Positions 31,862 through 39,962 of a stretch of DNA of 64,000 nucleotides are shown here, one piece after another. The position numbers and the translations under genes are program-made. Source of the stretch: an uncultured Eubacteriales bacterium (GTDB taxonomy: Bacteria > Bacillota > Clostridia > Oscillospirales > Oscillospiraceae); NCBI GenBank assembly GCA_900549405.1, contig URNZ01000003.1, forward strand, positions 1 to 64,000, read 5' to 3'. Position 1 is the first letter of the stretch. Each line of letters begins with the position of its first letter. A model generated the notes under the pieces. That model made no database searches. It saw nothing but the letters and a program-made list of their open reading frames with translations, and was not told the DNA's origin.

Positions 31862-32917
31862 TTACAGGGCGGGCGCGGTCTCGAAAAACACCACCGCGTC
31901 CCGGCCAGAGCGCTTGGCCTGATACAGCTTGTGGTCCGCCGCCCGGTACAGGTCGGACAGGTCCGCCGCCTGGCCCCGGTACTCCAGACCGCAGCTGAAG
32001 GTGAAATTGGTCTGCTTCTCCCGCTGGGAGAAGGACAGAAAGTCCTGCCGGACCTGCTCCAGCAGTTCCATGGCCCGCTGCTGGGAACAGTCGGAGAGGA
32101 CCAGCATGAACTCCTCCCCGCCAAAGCGCACGGCGATGCCGTGGCCCGCCACACAGCGGGACAGGATGCGGGCGAACTCCACCAGCACCTGGTCCCCAAA
32201 GGCGTGGCCGTATTTGTCGTTGATCTGCTTGAACCAGTCCAGGTCCAGCAGGGCCAGATAGAAGGGCGCTTTCTCTTTCAGCAGGCCCTCCAGATAGCGG
32301 CCCAGATAGCGGCGGTTATACAGCTGGGTCAGGGAGTCGTGGTCGGCGGCGTGCTCTAACTGGGCGCTGAGCTGGGTGAGCCGGGCGGCCTGGCGCTCCT
32401 GCTGCACGTTCAGCAGCACGGTGATGGCAAACAGGCAGAAGGCCACGATGGTGAAGGTACACAGGGCGGAGCTGAAGGCGGCGTCCGCCGTCACCGGCTC
32501 CAGCTGGGCGGGGAAGAGATGGGCCATGGACATGACGAACAGGTCCCAGGCAAAGGCCAGGGTAGCCAGCAGTGCGGCCTGCTGGTGGGGGATGAAGATG
32601 GCCAGCCCCACGATGCCCAGGATCAGATAGGGCGTGGTGGGCGCGCCATAGATATAGTACAGGGCGGGGAACTCCACAAACACCAGCACGAACAGCAGGG
32701 CATAACAGGCCGGCTGGCACCGCCGGGTCACGCAGCCGAAGGCGCTGAGGGCGAACACGGCCAGCATACAGCAGAAGCAGAACAGAGTGGGCAGGGACAG
32801 GCCATGGATGGCTGCGTTGGCGAGCACGCCCGCCAGGTTGCCCGCGCAGCTGCCCAGGCATAGCACGTAAAACCGCCGCAGAGGGGCGGGGATAGACGGA
32901 TCAAAAAAGAGATGCAC
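31862..32917 (-). CDS. Membrane-bound GGDEF diguanylate cyclase, about 351 aa
   Basis: Predicted c-di-GMP synthase. About six hydrophobic helices (residues about 15-175) precede a coiled linker and a GGDEF domain with DHDSLTQLYNRRYL, LDLDWFKQINDKYGH and the active-site variant RFGGEEFML, which is compatible with activity. No RxxD-type inhibitory site is evident just before it. Start is uncertain: the frame is open to 33040, but that stretch is the upstream gene's terminator, so I prefer GTG 32917, about 12 bases after AAAGGA. Signal sensed by the membrane part is unknown. Confidence 0.85.
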   Translation of the reverse strand: MHLFFDPSIPAPLRRFYVLCLGSCAGNLAGVLANAAIHGLSLPTLFCFCCMLAVFALSAFGCVTRRCQPACYALLFVLVFVEFPALYYIYGAPTTPYLILGIVGLAIFIPHQQAALLATLAFAWDLFVMSMAHLFPAQLEPVTADAAFSSALCTFTIVAFCLFAITVLLNVQQERQAARLTQLSAQLEHAADHDSLTQLYNRRYLGRYLEGLLKEKAPFYLALLDLDWFKQINDKYGHAFGDQVLVEFARILSRCVAGHGIAVRFGGEEFMLVLSDCSQQRAMELLEQVRQDFLSFSQREKQTNFTFSCGLEYRGQAADLSDLYRAADHKLYQAKRSGRDAVVFFETAPAL

Positions 32918-33009
32918 CGGGGGTGACAGTCCTTTCCAATGAAGATCAAGAAAACTGAAATTGTTTTCCTCGCAGAGACAGTTTACCACAATCAGGGGAA
33001 AAAGCAAAG

Positions 33010-33040
33010 CAAAAAAGCGGGACCCGAGGCCGGGTCCCAC
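33010..33040 (-). terminator. Terminator of the 166-aa membrane protein gene
   Basis: GGGACCCGGCCTCGGGTCCC stem followed on the minus strand by GCTTTTTTGCTTTGC. Confidence 0.9.
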
Positions 33041-33070
33041 TGGTGAAACTATGGAGGATATGGGTGTGTG

Positions 33071-33571
33071 TCACGCTGTCTCGCCGGAGGCGGGGGCGGC
33101 GGGGAGCTGGCGGCTCCGCCAGCCCAGACTGTAGCCCAGGGAGAAGAGCAGCAGCAGGGCCAGGGCGCTCATGGGCGTGCCCAGGGCGATGAGGGGGCCG
33201 GAGGAGATGGTGTTGTTCCGCTCGATCAAAGGCACGACCAACCGGACGACCCCGGGGACCAGTCCGAAGAGATACTGAGCGAAGACGGACAGGGCCAGAC
33301 TGCGGCGCTCGTCGGGGATGAGGGCAAACTGCCACACGGCGCAGGCGGCCACCAGCAGCACCGACCAGTGGGCCACGATGGCAGAGCGCAGCCACCCGCG
33401 GCCTGCCGCACCGCAGCGCCACCCCGCCCGGACCCACAGGGCGACCATCACCCAGGGCAGGGCGGTGAAAAACAGCGTCCCCAGCAGGGGGAAGGCGGCG
33501 GTGCGGATGTAGAAAAATCCCATCACCAGGGGGAGAAAGCCCAGCAGGGTTACAATATGCTTGCGCGTCAC
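33071..33571 (-). CDS. Unknown multi-pass membrane protein, 166 aa
   Basis: No family recognised. Four hydrophobic segments: HIVTLLGFLPLVMGFFYI, LLGTLFFTALPWVMVALWV, AIVAHWSVLLVAACAVWQFAL and a last MSALALLLLFSLGYSLG, with the region between the third and fourth also fairly hydrophobic. Start is GTG 33571 after AGAGGTGG. Composition matches the neighbours. It has its own terminator and lies 103 bases downstream of the anti-sigma-like gene on the same strand. Confidence 0.68.
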   Translation of the reverse strand: MTRKHIVTLLGFLPLVMGFFYIRTAAFPLLGTLFFTALPWVMVALWVRAGWRCGAAGRGWLRSAIVAHWSVLLVAACAVWQFALIPDERRSLALSVFAQYLFGLVPGVVRLVVPLIERNNTISSGPLIALGTPMSALALLLLFSLGYSLGWRSRQLPAAPASGETA

Positions 33572-33674
33572 TTGAAACCACCTCTCAAAATTTTTCTAAC
33601 GCCCTCAATGGGCCTCTTTACTATAGTAGACGAAAAACGGGCGGTTTTTGTTGCAGGGTTTTCAAAAAATTTTT

Positions 33675-34388
33675 TTAAGGATCTGTATCCAGCCGCTCCA
33701 GTCCGTCAGCCAGGACCAAAGCCTGGTCTAAGTCCATGCAGCCGCCCAGGGTGAACTGAATGTTCTGCCGGGTGTCGATCCAGGTGAGGATGTCAAAGGC
33801 CTCCGGGTCGGCGTCCTGGAAGAAGTAGCCCTCCATGCCGTTTACCCGGGTCTCGATGACCTCCCCCTCCTCCATGTCGATGAAGGTGCCGCCGCCCTGC
33901 TGCATGTAGCTGTAGTCCAGATAGAGATAATCACCGTCGGCGCTCTCATAGTCCGCTGCCACTAAGGCGGGGCCCAGGCGCTGCCAGTCGGTCTGGACAT
34001 AGCCCTCGGGCAGTGAACCCAGGACGTAGCAGGGCAGCTCGTCCCCCACATCCGGCCCGCTGTAGACAAAGCTGGCGCGGTTCTGGTTCCACTCCACCGC
34101 CAGCCGGACGATGTCTGCCCGGGCGGTGGGGCTGGCGGCCAGGCCCAGTCCGGCGACCAACAGGAGGGCGGCGGCGGTTTGGGCATACTTCTTCCAGGCG
34201 GGGCGCTGCTTTTTCTTGGCCCAGGCCCAGGGGTCCCGCTTCATGGCGGTTATCTGCCGCTGATACCGGGGGGAGGGCTGAAAGGCGGGGGCCTCCCCGT
34301 TGTCGGCTTCGGAGGGCTGCTCCGATTTCTGCTCCACGCCGTCCATGAGCACGTGGCGCATGAGCCGGTCCAGTTCCTGATCTGTCAT
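33675..34388 (-). CDS. Membrane anti-sigma-like protein (DUF4367-type), 237 aa
   Basis: A cytoplasmic N-terminal part (1-70) rich in charged residues, one transmembrane helix (AAALLLVAGLGLAAS, about 71-86), and an extracytoplasmic C-terminal domain with the DUF4367 pattern (ELPCYVLGSLPEGYVQTD ... YLYLDYSYMQQGGGTFIDME ... VNGMEGYFFQ ... ILTWIDTRQNIQFTLGG). Its start codon overlaps the stop of the upstream sigma factor by 4 bases, the standard layout for a sigma/anti-sigma pair. It probably holds the sigma factor at the membrane until an envelope signal arrives. Confidence 0.8.
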   Translation of the reverse strand: MTDQELDRLMRHVLMDGVEQKSEQPSEADNGEAPAFQPSPRYQRQITAMKRDPWAWAKKKQRPAWKKYAQTAAALLLVAGLGLAASPTARADIVRLAVEWNQNRASFVYSGPDVGDELPCYVLGSLPEGYVQTDWQRLGPALVAADYESADGDYLYLDYSYMQQGGGTFIDMEEGEVIETRVNGMEGYFFQDADPEAFDILTWIDTRQNIQFTLGGCMDLDQALVLADGLERLDTDP

Positions 34389-34915
34389 GGGTGTATCCCC
34401 TCCTCCTCGGCTAATTTTTTCAGCAGCTCCCGGCCCCGGGCGATGCGGGTGTTCACCGCCGTCTGGGTCAGGGAGAGCCGCTGGGCGATCTCCTTGTTGC
34501 TATAGCCCAGCAGAAAGCGCATCTCCAGGGCCGCCCGATAGGTCTGGGGCAGCCGGGCGAACAGGTCGACTAAAGCACGGTAGCTGACGGCCCCCTCCGG
34601 GCCGGGCTGGTTTTCGATTTGGGCCCAGTCCTCCAGGGGCAAAACTTTATGCCGCCGCCGCAGGATGGAGATGGCCTCGTTCTTTACAATACAGACGCAC
34701 CAGAAGGGCAGTCTGTCACAGGGAATCTCATAAATTTTTTCAAAATGCTTGGCCATCTGGCATAGGGCGTTCTGCATGGCGTCCTCCGCGTCCTGCCGGT
34801 CCCGGAGAATGGACATGGCGGCGCGCTCCATGGCGGCATGATTTTCCTCGTACAGGGTCAAAAACCGCGCCCGGTCCGCCTCGCAGGCCAGGGCGGATAG
34901 CATCAGGGGGAGCAT
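34385..34915 (-). CDS. ECF RNA polymerase sigma factor, 176 aa
   Basis: Sigma-70 family group 4. Region 2 covers about 20-90 (FLTLYEENHAAMERAAMSILRDRQDAEDAMQNALCQM) and region 4 about 120-170 with the helix-turn-helix LLGYSNKEIAQRLSLTQTAVNTRIARGRELLKK. Overlaps the anti-sigma-like gene by 4 bases. Own promoter at 34951-34978, of vegetative rather than ECF type, so autoregulation is not evident. The regulon is unknown. Confidence 0.92.
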   Translation of the reverse strand: MLPLMLSALACEADRARFLTLYEENHAAMERAAMSILRDRQDAEDAMQNALCQMAKHFEKIYEIPCDRLPFWCVCIVKNEAISILRRRHKVLPLEDWAQIENQPGPEGAVSYRALVDLFARLPQTYRAALEMRFLLGYSNKEIAQRLSLTQTAVNTRIARGRELLKKLAEEEGIHP

Positions 34916-34950
34916 AGGCCCCTCACCCCGCTTTCTGTCTTTCTATGCCC

Positions 34951-34978
34951 ATCATATCATATTTTTGACGTTTCGCAA
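34951..34978 (-). promoter_or_regulatory. Promoter of the sigma/anti-sigma operon
   Basis: Minus strand TTGCGA (34973-34978), 16-base spacer, TATGAT (34951-34956). Confidence 0.65.
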
Positions 34979-34982
34979 TAGA

Positions 34983-35020
34983 AAACAGAAAATCCGCCGA
35001 GGCACAAGTACCTCGGCGGA
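34983..35020 (-). terminator. Terminator of the acyl-CoA ligase gene
   Basis: TCCGCCGAGG / CCTCGGCGGA followed on the minus strand by TTTTCTGTTTTC. Confidence 0.88.
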
Positions 35021-35052
35021 CCATGGGATATATAGCTTGTTGTGGTTGTCCG

Positions 35053-36687
35053 TTACGCCTTGTTCTGGGCCTCCACCAGGCGGACGCCGCAGTATTTCTG
35101 GCGCAGCTTGGGCTTTTCGATCTTGCCGGTGGGGTTGCGGGGGACATCGGCGAAGATGATCTTCCGGGGGCGCTTATACCGGGGCAGGTCCATGCAGAAC
35201 TGGTTGATCTCCTCCTCGGTGCAGGTCTCGCCCTCCTTCACCTGGATGATGGCGGCGGCGATCTCGCCCAGACGGGGGTCGGGCAGGCCGATGACGGCCA
35301 CGTCGTGGACCTTGGGGCAGGCGGCCAGGAAGTCTTCGATCTGCACGGGGTACAGGTTCTCGCCGCCGGAGATGATGACGTCCTTCTTCCGGTCCACCAG
35401 GAAATAGAAGCCGTCCTCGTCCTGGCGGGCCATGTCGCCGGTGTGGAGCCAGCCGTCGATGAGCACCTCGGCGGTGGCCTTGGGGTCGTGGTAATAGCAC
35501 TCCATCACGCCGGGGCCCTTTACGCACAGCTCGCCCACGTCGCCCTGCTTCACGGGCTGGTTCTGCTCGTCCACGATCTTCACCTTCCAGCCATAGCCGG
35601 GGACGCCGATGGCGCCCACCTTGTGGATGTTGTCGGTGCCCAGGTGGACGCAGCCCGGGCCGGTGGACTCGGACAGACCATAGTTGGTGTCATACTTGTG
35701 GTGGGGGAAATAGCGCATCCAGTGCTTGATGAGGGAGGGGGGCACGGGCTGGGCGCCGATGTGCATCAGCCGCCACTGGGACAGCTGATAGTCCTCCAGC
35801 TTCAGCTCGCCCCGGTCCAGGGCGGCCAGAATGTCCTGGCACCAGGGCACCAGAAGCCACACGATGGTGCAGTGCTCCTGAGACACGGCCTGGAAGATGG
35901 CCTTGGGGCTGTTGCCCTTGAGCAGCACGGCCTTGCTGCCGGTGAACAGCGAGCCGAACCAGTGCATCTTGGCCCCCGTGTGGTACAGGGGCGGGATGCA
36001 CAGGAACACGTCGTCGTGGGTGGTGTCGTGGTGGATGGCCTCCATGCGGGCGGACTGGAGCAGGGCCCGGTGCTTGAGCAGGATGGCCTTGGGGAAGCCG
36101 GTGGTGCCGGAGGAGTAGTAGATGGCGGCCTCGTCCTCGTCGTCGATGAGAATTTTAGGGGCCACGCTGGAGCAGTTGGCGGTGGCCCGGTGATAGTCCT
36201 CGGCAAAGGAGGGGCAGGTCTCGCCCACGAACAGAAGCAGCATCTGCTTGGACAGCTTGGGGGCGATGGTCTCCATGCGGCCGATAAACTCCGGCCCGAA
36301 GAACAGCACGTCCACGTCGGCCAGCTTCAGGCAGTAGTCGATCTCGTCGGAGGTATAGCGGAAGTTCAGGGGCACGGCGATGGCCCCGGCCTTTAAAATG
36401 CCGAAATAGATGGGCAGCCACTCCAGGCAGTTCATCAGCAGGATGGCCACCTTCTGGCCCTTGCGGATGCCCCGGCTGAGGAGCATGTTGGCCACCCGGT
36501 TGGCCTTTTCGTCAAAGACGGACCAGGTGATCTCCCGGCGGTAGGGGGCGGTGGAGGTGGGCTGGATCAGGGCATACTCCTTCCAGGTCACCCGCTGCTC
36601 CTCCTGCACCTCGGGGTTGATCTCCACCAGGGCGATCTCGTCGCCATATAGCTTGCTGTTGCGCTCTAACAGATCGGTGATAGGCAT
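35053..36687 (-). CDS. Acyl-CoA synthetase (AMP-forming), class I adenylate-forming, 544 aa
   Basis: Activates a carboxylic acid to acyl-AMP and then acyl-CoA. A3 motif [12 protein letters not shown] (about 190-201), A5 motif YGLSESTG, A7-A8 region [36 protein letters not shown] and the C-terminal catalytic lysine in NPTGKIEK. The substrate could be a medium or long-chain fatty or aromatic acid. AAAGGA lies ten bases before ATG. It is monocistronic with a perfect-spacing promoter and a large palindrome just after the -10 box, suggesting strong repression without inducer. Confidence 0.93.
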   Translation of the reverse strand: MPITDLLERNSKLYGDEIALVEINPEVQEEQRVTWKEYALIQPTSTAPYRREITWSVFDEKANRVANMLLSRGIRKGQKVAILLMNCLEWLPIYFGILKAGAIAVPLNFRYTSDEIDYCLKLADVDVLFFGPEFIGRMETIAPKLSKQMLLLFVGETCPSFAEDYHRATANCSSVAPKILIDDEDEAAIYYSSGTTGFPKAILLKHRALLQSARMEAIHHDTTHDDVFLCIPPLYHTGAKMHWFGSLFTGSKAVLLKGNSPKAIFQAVSQEHCTIVWLLVPWCQDILAALDRGELKLEDYQLSQWRLMHIGAQPVPPSLIKHWMRYFPHHKYDTNYGLSESTGPGCVHLGTDNIHKVGAIGVPGYGWKVKIVDEQNQPVKQGDVGELCVKGPGVMECYYHDPKATAEVLIDGWLHTGDMARQDEDGFYFLVDRKKDVIISGGENLYPVQIEDFLAACPKVHDVAVIGLPDPRLGEIAAAIIQVKEGETCTEEEINQFCMDLPRYKRPRKIIFADVPRNPTGKIEKPKLRQKYCGVRLVEAQNKA

Positions 36688-36730
36688 CTTACGTCGATCC
36701 TTTCTTATAAGGAGCGGGAGCGCTCCTGAA

Positions 36731-36793
36731 ACTTCATTGGTTTTAAACTTTAAACCATTGAAGTATGATAGCCCATCTTCCCGGAAATGTCAA
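36731..36793 (-). promoter_or_regulatory. Promoter of the acyl-CoA ligase with 34-bp palindromic operator
   Basis: Minus strand TTGACA (36788-36793), 17-base spacer, TATCAT (36765-36770). Immediately downstream, covering the expected start site, is an inverted repeat 36731-36764 with arms ACTTCAATGGTTTAAA and TTTAAAACCAATGAAGT, matching except for one mismatch and one extra base. Position and symmetry suit a TetR- or similar repressor site. Confidence 0.7.
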
Positions 36794-36825
36794 GGGCGTT
36801 TTGGAAAATAGCGAAGAAAGAGCAG

Positions 36826-36858
36826 AAAAAGCCGCCGCCCCGGTAGGAGGGCGGCGGC
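36826..36858 (-). terminator. Terminator of the 46-aa gene
   Basis: GCCGCCGCCC / GGGGCGGCGGC stem with TTTTTCTGC on the minus strand. A second GC-rich stem-like stretch (about 36867-36893) lies between it and the stop. Confidence 0.85.
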
Positions 36859-36915
36859 TGAAAACGGCCCCGGGGGAGAGAGACCCGGGTCCTCTGGACG
36901 CAGATAAAAGGGCGC

Positions 36916-37056
36916 TCAGGCGTGGGACTTCAGGCGCTTCATCTCGGGATACCACTCCTTAAAGGCGAAGATCAGCGAGAAAAACAGAGAGAAGGGGGCC
37001 ATGCGGATGCAGTTCCAAAATTCGTGTTTTGCAGCCAGATATTCTTTGCTTTCCAT
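36916..37056 (-). CDS. Unannotated small protein, 46 aa
   Basis: ATG 37056 follows GGGAGG by about nine bases and opens a 46-codon frame to TGA at 36916. The product has a charged N-terminus (MESKEYLAAKHEFW), a hydrophobic middle of about 18 residues (MAPFSLFFSLIFAF) and a basic end (EMKRLKSHA), so a single-span membrane or membrane-surface peptide is likely. A perfect TATAAT on the minus strand (37109-37114) lies upstream and a strong terminator downstream, making a complete transcription unit. Homology unknown. Confidence 0.6.
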   Translation of the reverse strand: MESKEYLAAKHEFWNCIRMAPFSLFFSLIFAFKEWYPEMKRLKSHA

Positions 37057-37195
37057 GTCAAATTACCTCCCGAACAACACACAGGTGGGTTTGTTTTCCA
37101 CGCACCCTATTATAGAAAACATTTGATAAAACGGGTGTTAAGAAAAAACGGGAGGGTGTTTCGGTTTTGTAAAAGAGAACAGGTGCCAGAAAAAG

Positions 37196-37230
37196 CAAAA
37201 GCGTTCCACGGATAAGTCGTGGAACGCTTT
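37196..37230. terminator. Terminator of the murJ-csaB cluster
   Basis: AAAGCGTTCCACG / CGTGGAACGCTTT with T-runs on the minus strand (TTTTGCTTTTTC); lies six bases beyond the stop at 37236. Confidence 0.92.
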
Positions 37231-37235
37231 GATAC

Positions 37236-39446
37236 TCAGTGCTTCCGATGCTCCTCCAGCATCTCCAGCAGCAGGCGCTCGTTTTCACCTGCGGCGCGGG
37301 TCATGGCGGCGGATTTCTCCTTCAGGCGGGAGAGCACGGCGGGGTAGTCGGCCATGAGGGCGTCGGCCCGGCGGATGGCCTCCTGTGCGTCGAAGGAGTC
37401 CACACGCCCGGCAGCGGGCAGGTCCAGCTCCTTCAGATAGCTGTCCACCTTGGGGTCGTACACCAGACCCATGGAGGGCACGGCCATCCGGGCGGCGAAG
37501 ATCAGAGTGTGCAGCCGCATGGCCAGACACAGCCTGGCCTTGCCCAGCACGGCCATCAGCTCCCGGGGGGTGCAGGGGGCGTCCAGCAGACAGGAGGGCT
37601 CCTCCATAAAGGACTGCACCTGCTGGGCGGTGGCCCGGTCCCGGCTGGGCTGCATGAGCAGGAAGAGGACGGCCAGGCCGTATTGCCGGTGGAGGTGGTC
37701 ACACAGCTGGGCCAGCTGGCGGCAGAAGTCCCCGGTGTCCGGCCAGTCCCGCACAGACACGGCCACAAAGGGCTCACCGGGGGTCACGCCCGCCCCGGCC
37801 AGCAGCTCCTCACCCCGGGCTTCTGAGGCGGGGGACAGGTGGAACACCGGGTCGGCGGTGACGTGGAGGTCGGTGCGGGTGACGCCCATGTCCTGAAGCT
37901 CCCGGGCGGAGCTGTGGTCCCGCAGGGTGATCAGGGTGGCCTGGTCCACCACCCGCTTTACCCGGCGGCGGTTGGCCGGGCGGCGCACCGGGCCGATGCC
38001 GTTGGCATACAGCATCACCGGCTTGCCCAGCCAGTGGGCGCAGCGGATGACGGTGAGGTAATAGAGCAGGGAGCGGGTGGAGGTGGTGTCCTGGAGCAGG
38101 CTGCCTCCGCCGGAAAGCAGGGCATCGCACCGGCGCAGGGCGGAGAAGACCTTTAACACCCGGAACCGGGGGATGGCCTCCAGACCATACTGCCGCCGGG
38201 TGAGCTCCGGGTCGTTGGACAGGGCAGTGACGGAGATGTGGTCGCTGGCCTCGTGGATGGCCTGCTGAATGGCCTCCAGAATGGCGTCGTCCCCGGCGTT
38301 GGAAAAGCCATAGTAGCCGCTCATCACCACGTGGAAGGGGCGGCGTACCTGGTCGTAGACCGCCAGGCAGTCGTCGGCCATACGGTGGACGGAGTAGCGC
38401 TCCTGCACCACCCGGCGGCCATAGTCCCCCAGGTCTTTTGCCTGGTCGGGGGAGAGGGCCAGGGCCCGCAGCAGGTCGGCCTGGAGCTGCTCCGGGGTGG
38501 CCACAGGGTCGGTGCGGCAGCAGAAGTTGGTGTCCACTGCCTTGTCTAAAAGCTCTGGGCAAAACAGGCCGGTGTGCCCCTGGGCCCCGGAGAGGACCAC
38601 TGGCTTGCAGGCGGCCATGGCCTCCAGCGCCGCCCGGGACACGCCCACGAACAGCTGACAGGCGGCCACCAGCTGGTTGACGTCGGTGCGGGGGCCGGTG
38701 AGAATGACGCAGGGGCGGCCCAGCTTTCGGTTGACCTCCTCCGCCTGGGCCTTCAGGGGTTCAAAAGCGCCGCCGCCCCCCACGATGAGGATGCGCAGAC
38801 CGGGGTAGTCCCGGCACAGGGCGGGGGCCAGCTCCACCAGCTGCCGGGCGGTGTACACCGTCTCGGGGTCTAAGCGGCTGACGTGGGCGATGACGGGGCC
38901 GTCCCCCAGGTCGAACTCCCGGCGGACGGTCTCCCCGGTGAGGGCGGGGGAGAATTTGTCCGTGTCGATGCCGTTGATGGTCAGAGTGATGTGCTCCTGG
39001 GGGACATTATACTGGCGGACCAGATAGTCCCGGATGTCCTCGGACACGGCCAGGGTGCGCTCCCCCCAGTTAGACAGCAGGCGCAGGGCCCCGCTGACCT
39101 GATACACCCCGTGGCAGGAGGTGACAAAGGCGAAGCCCATGGACTTTTGCAGCCGCCCGCACAGAAAGGCGGGGATGCGGGCGTGGGCGTGGACGATGTC
39201 CGGCTTCTCCCGGGCGATGACCTGGCGCAGGATGCGCTGGGCCTGGAGCATGCTGCCCACAGACCGGCGGTTCAGAGGGGCGGCGTAGTGCCGGATGCCC
39301 GCGGCCTCGATCTCCGGGACATACACGCCCCCGTTGGACACCACCGCCACCTGGTGGCCCCGGCTTTTCAGCTCCTTAGACAGCTCCACAATGTGGGTCT
39401 CCGCGCCGCCGATGTCCAGGCCCATGGTGGCCATGAGAATCTTCAT
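37236..39446 (-). CDS. Fused glycosyltransferase (GT4) and CsaB-type pyruvyl transferase, 736 aa
   Basis: Two enzymes in one chain. Residues 1-368 are a GT4 glycosyltransferase: GLDIGGAETHIVELSKEL at the start, KPDIVHAHARIP, INGIDTDKFSP, a donor-side VSRAALEAMAACKPVV with the nucleotide-sugar Glu. Residues 371-736 match the CsaB polysaccharide pyruvyl transferase: MSGYYGFSNAGDDAILEAI, LLSGGGSLLQDTTS, YANGIGPVRRPANRR and a C-terminal CLAMRLHTLIFAARMAVPSMGLVYDPKV. CsaB adds ketal pyruvate to wall polysaccharide, the ligand of SLH domains. Last gene of the cluster that starts at murJ. The fusion suggests sugar transfer and pyruvylation act on the same repeat unit. Confidence 0.92.
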   Translation of the reverse strand: MKILMATMGLDIGGAETHIVELSKELKSRGHQVAVVSNGGVYVPEIEAAGIRHYAAPLNRRSVGSMLQAQRILRQVIAREKPDIVHAHARIPAFLCGRLQKSMGFAFVTSCHGVYQVSGALRLLSNWGERTLAVSEDIRDYLVRQYNVPQEHITLTINGIDTDKFSPALTGETVRREFDLGDGPVIAHVSRLDPETVYTARQLVELAPALCRDYPGLRILIVGGGGAFEPLKAQAEEVNRKLGRPCVILTGPRTDVNQLVAACQLFVGVSRAALEAMAACKPVVLSGAQGHTGLFCPELLDKAVDTNFCCRTDPVATPEQLQADLLRALALSPDQAKDLGDYGRRVVQERYSVHRMADDCLAVYDQVRRPFHVVMSGYYGFSNAGDDAILEAIQQAIHEASDHISVTALSNDPELTRRQYGLEAIPRFRVLKVFSALRRCDALLSGGGSLLQDTTSTRSLLYYLTVIRCAHWLGKPVMLYANGIGPVRRPANRRRVKRVVDQATLITLRDHSSARELQDMGVTRTDLHVTADPVFHLSPASEARGEELLAGAGVTPGEPFVAVSVRDWPDTGDFCRQLAQLCDHLHRQYGLAVLFLLMQPSRDRATAQQVQSFMEEPSCLLDAPCTPRELMAVLGKARLCLAMRLHTLIFAARMAVPSMGLVYDPKVDSYLKELDLPAAGRVDSFDAQEAIRRADALMADYPAVLSRLKEKSAAMTRAAGENERLLLEMLEEHRKH

Positions 39447-39467
39447 AGGAAACCTCTCTTTCCGGCT

Positions 39468-39962
39468 TTAGCCGATGGAAGTCACGGTGCCGGTGAACTG
39501 GGCATAGGGGGTGTAGAAATTCCGGGAGGCGTTGATGCCCAGGTCATAGATGCGGTTGAGCTGATAGCGGCCCTCGCTGATGAGACCCTCGCCCTGAATG
39601 GTCAGGACCAGGTTCACGCTGTCCTGGGCGGGGGCGCTGACCACCGTGCCGTCATACAGCTCGGTGAGCTTTCCGGAGGGCTGGACCTCGATGCTCTGGA
39701 TGGCACCCAGGGTGCCGCCGGTGCTGTAGTCCTGGTCATAGACCAGGTCCCCCTCCTGAACGGCGTCGGCCACATACTGCCGGACGTTGTACGACGTCAC
39801 CTGATAGGTGATGGGGGTGTTGGTCACCCGGGTGCTGGTGTGGGACAGGCTGGTGTTCTTCACATACAGGGCGGCGGCCATCACCAGAACCACCAGGACC
39901 ACCACCACGTCGATGACGCTGATCTTGCCGAACAGGCGGCCGTTTTTATCCATCAGTTTCAT
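39468..39962 (-). CDS. DUF4330-domain membrane-anchored protein, 164 aa
   Basis: Start MDKNGRLFGKISVIDVVVVLVVLVMAAALYV is the conserved DUF4330 N-terminus with a single transmembrane helix (about 16-35); the rest is an extracytoplasmic beta-rich domain with repeated VxxGDLVYD / GTVVSAP segments. Family role is unknown, but members lie in exopolysaccharide or wall-glycan clusters, as here. Overlaps the preceding gene by 4 bases and lies 21 bases before the GT4-CsaB gene, so the products are probably made together. Confidence 0.85.
   Translation of the reverse strand: MKLMDKNGRLFGKISVIDVVVVLVVLVMAAALYVKNTSLSHTSTRVTNTPITYQVTSYNVRQYVADAVQEGDLVYDQDYSTGGTLGAIQSIEVQPSGKLTELYDGTVVSAPAQDSVNLVLTIQGEGLISEGRYQLNRIYDLGINASRNFYTPYAQFTGTVTSIG

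Noticed and set aside
32918..33040. N-terminal 41-codon extension of the GGDEF gene
   Set aside because: It is read from the stem and T-tract of the upstream gene's terminator, and lacks a ribosome site.
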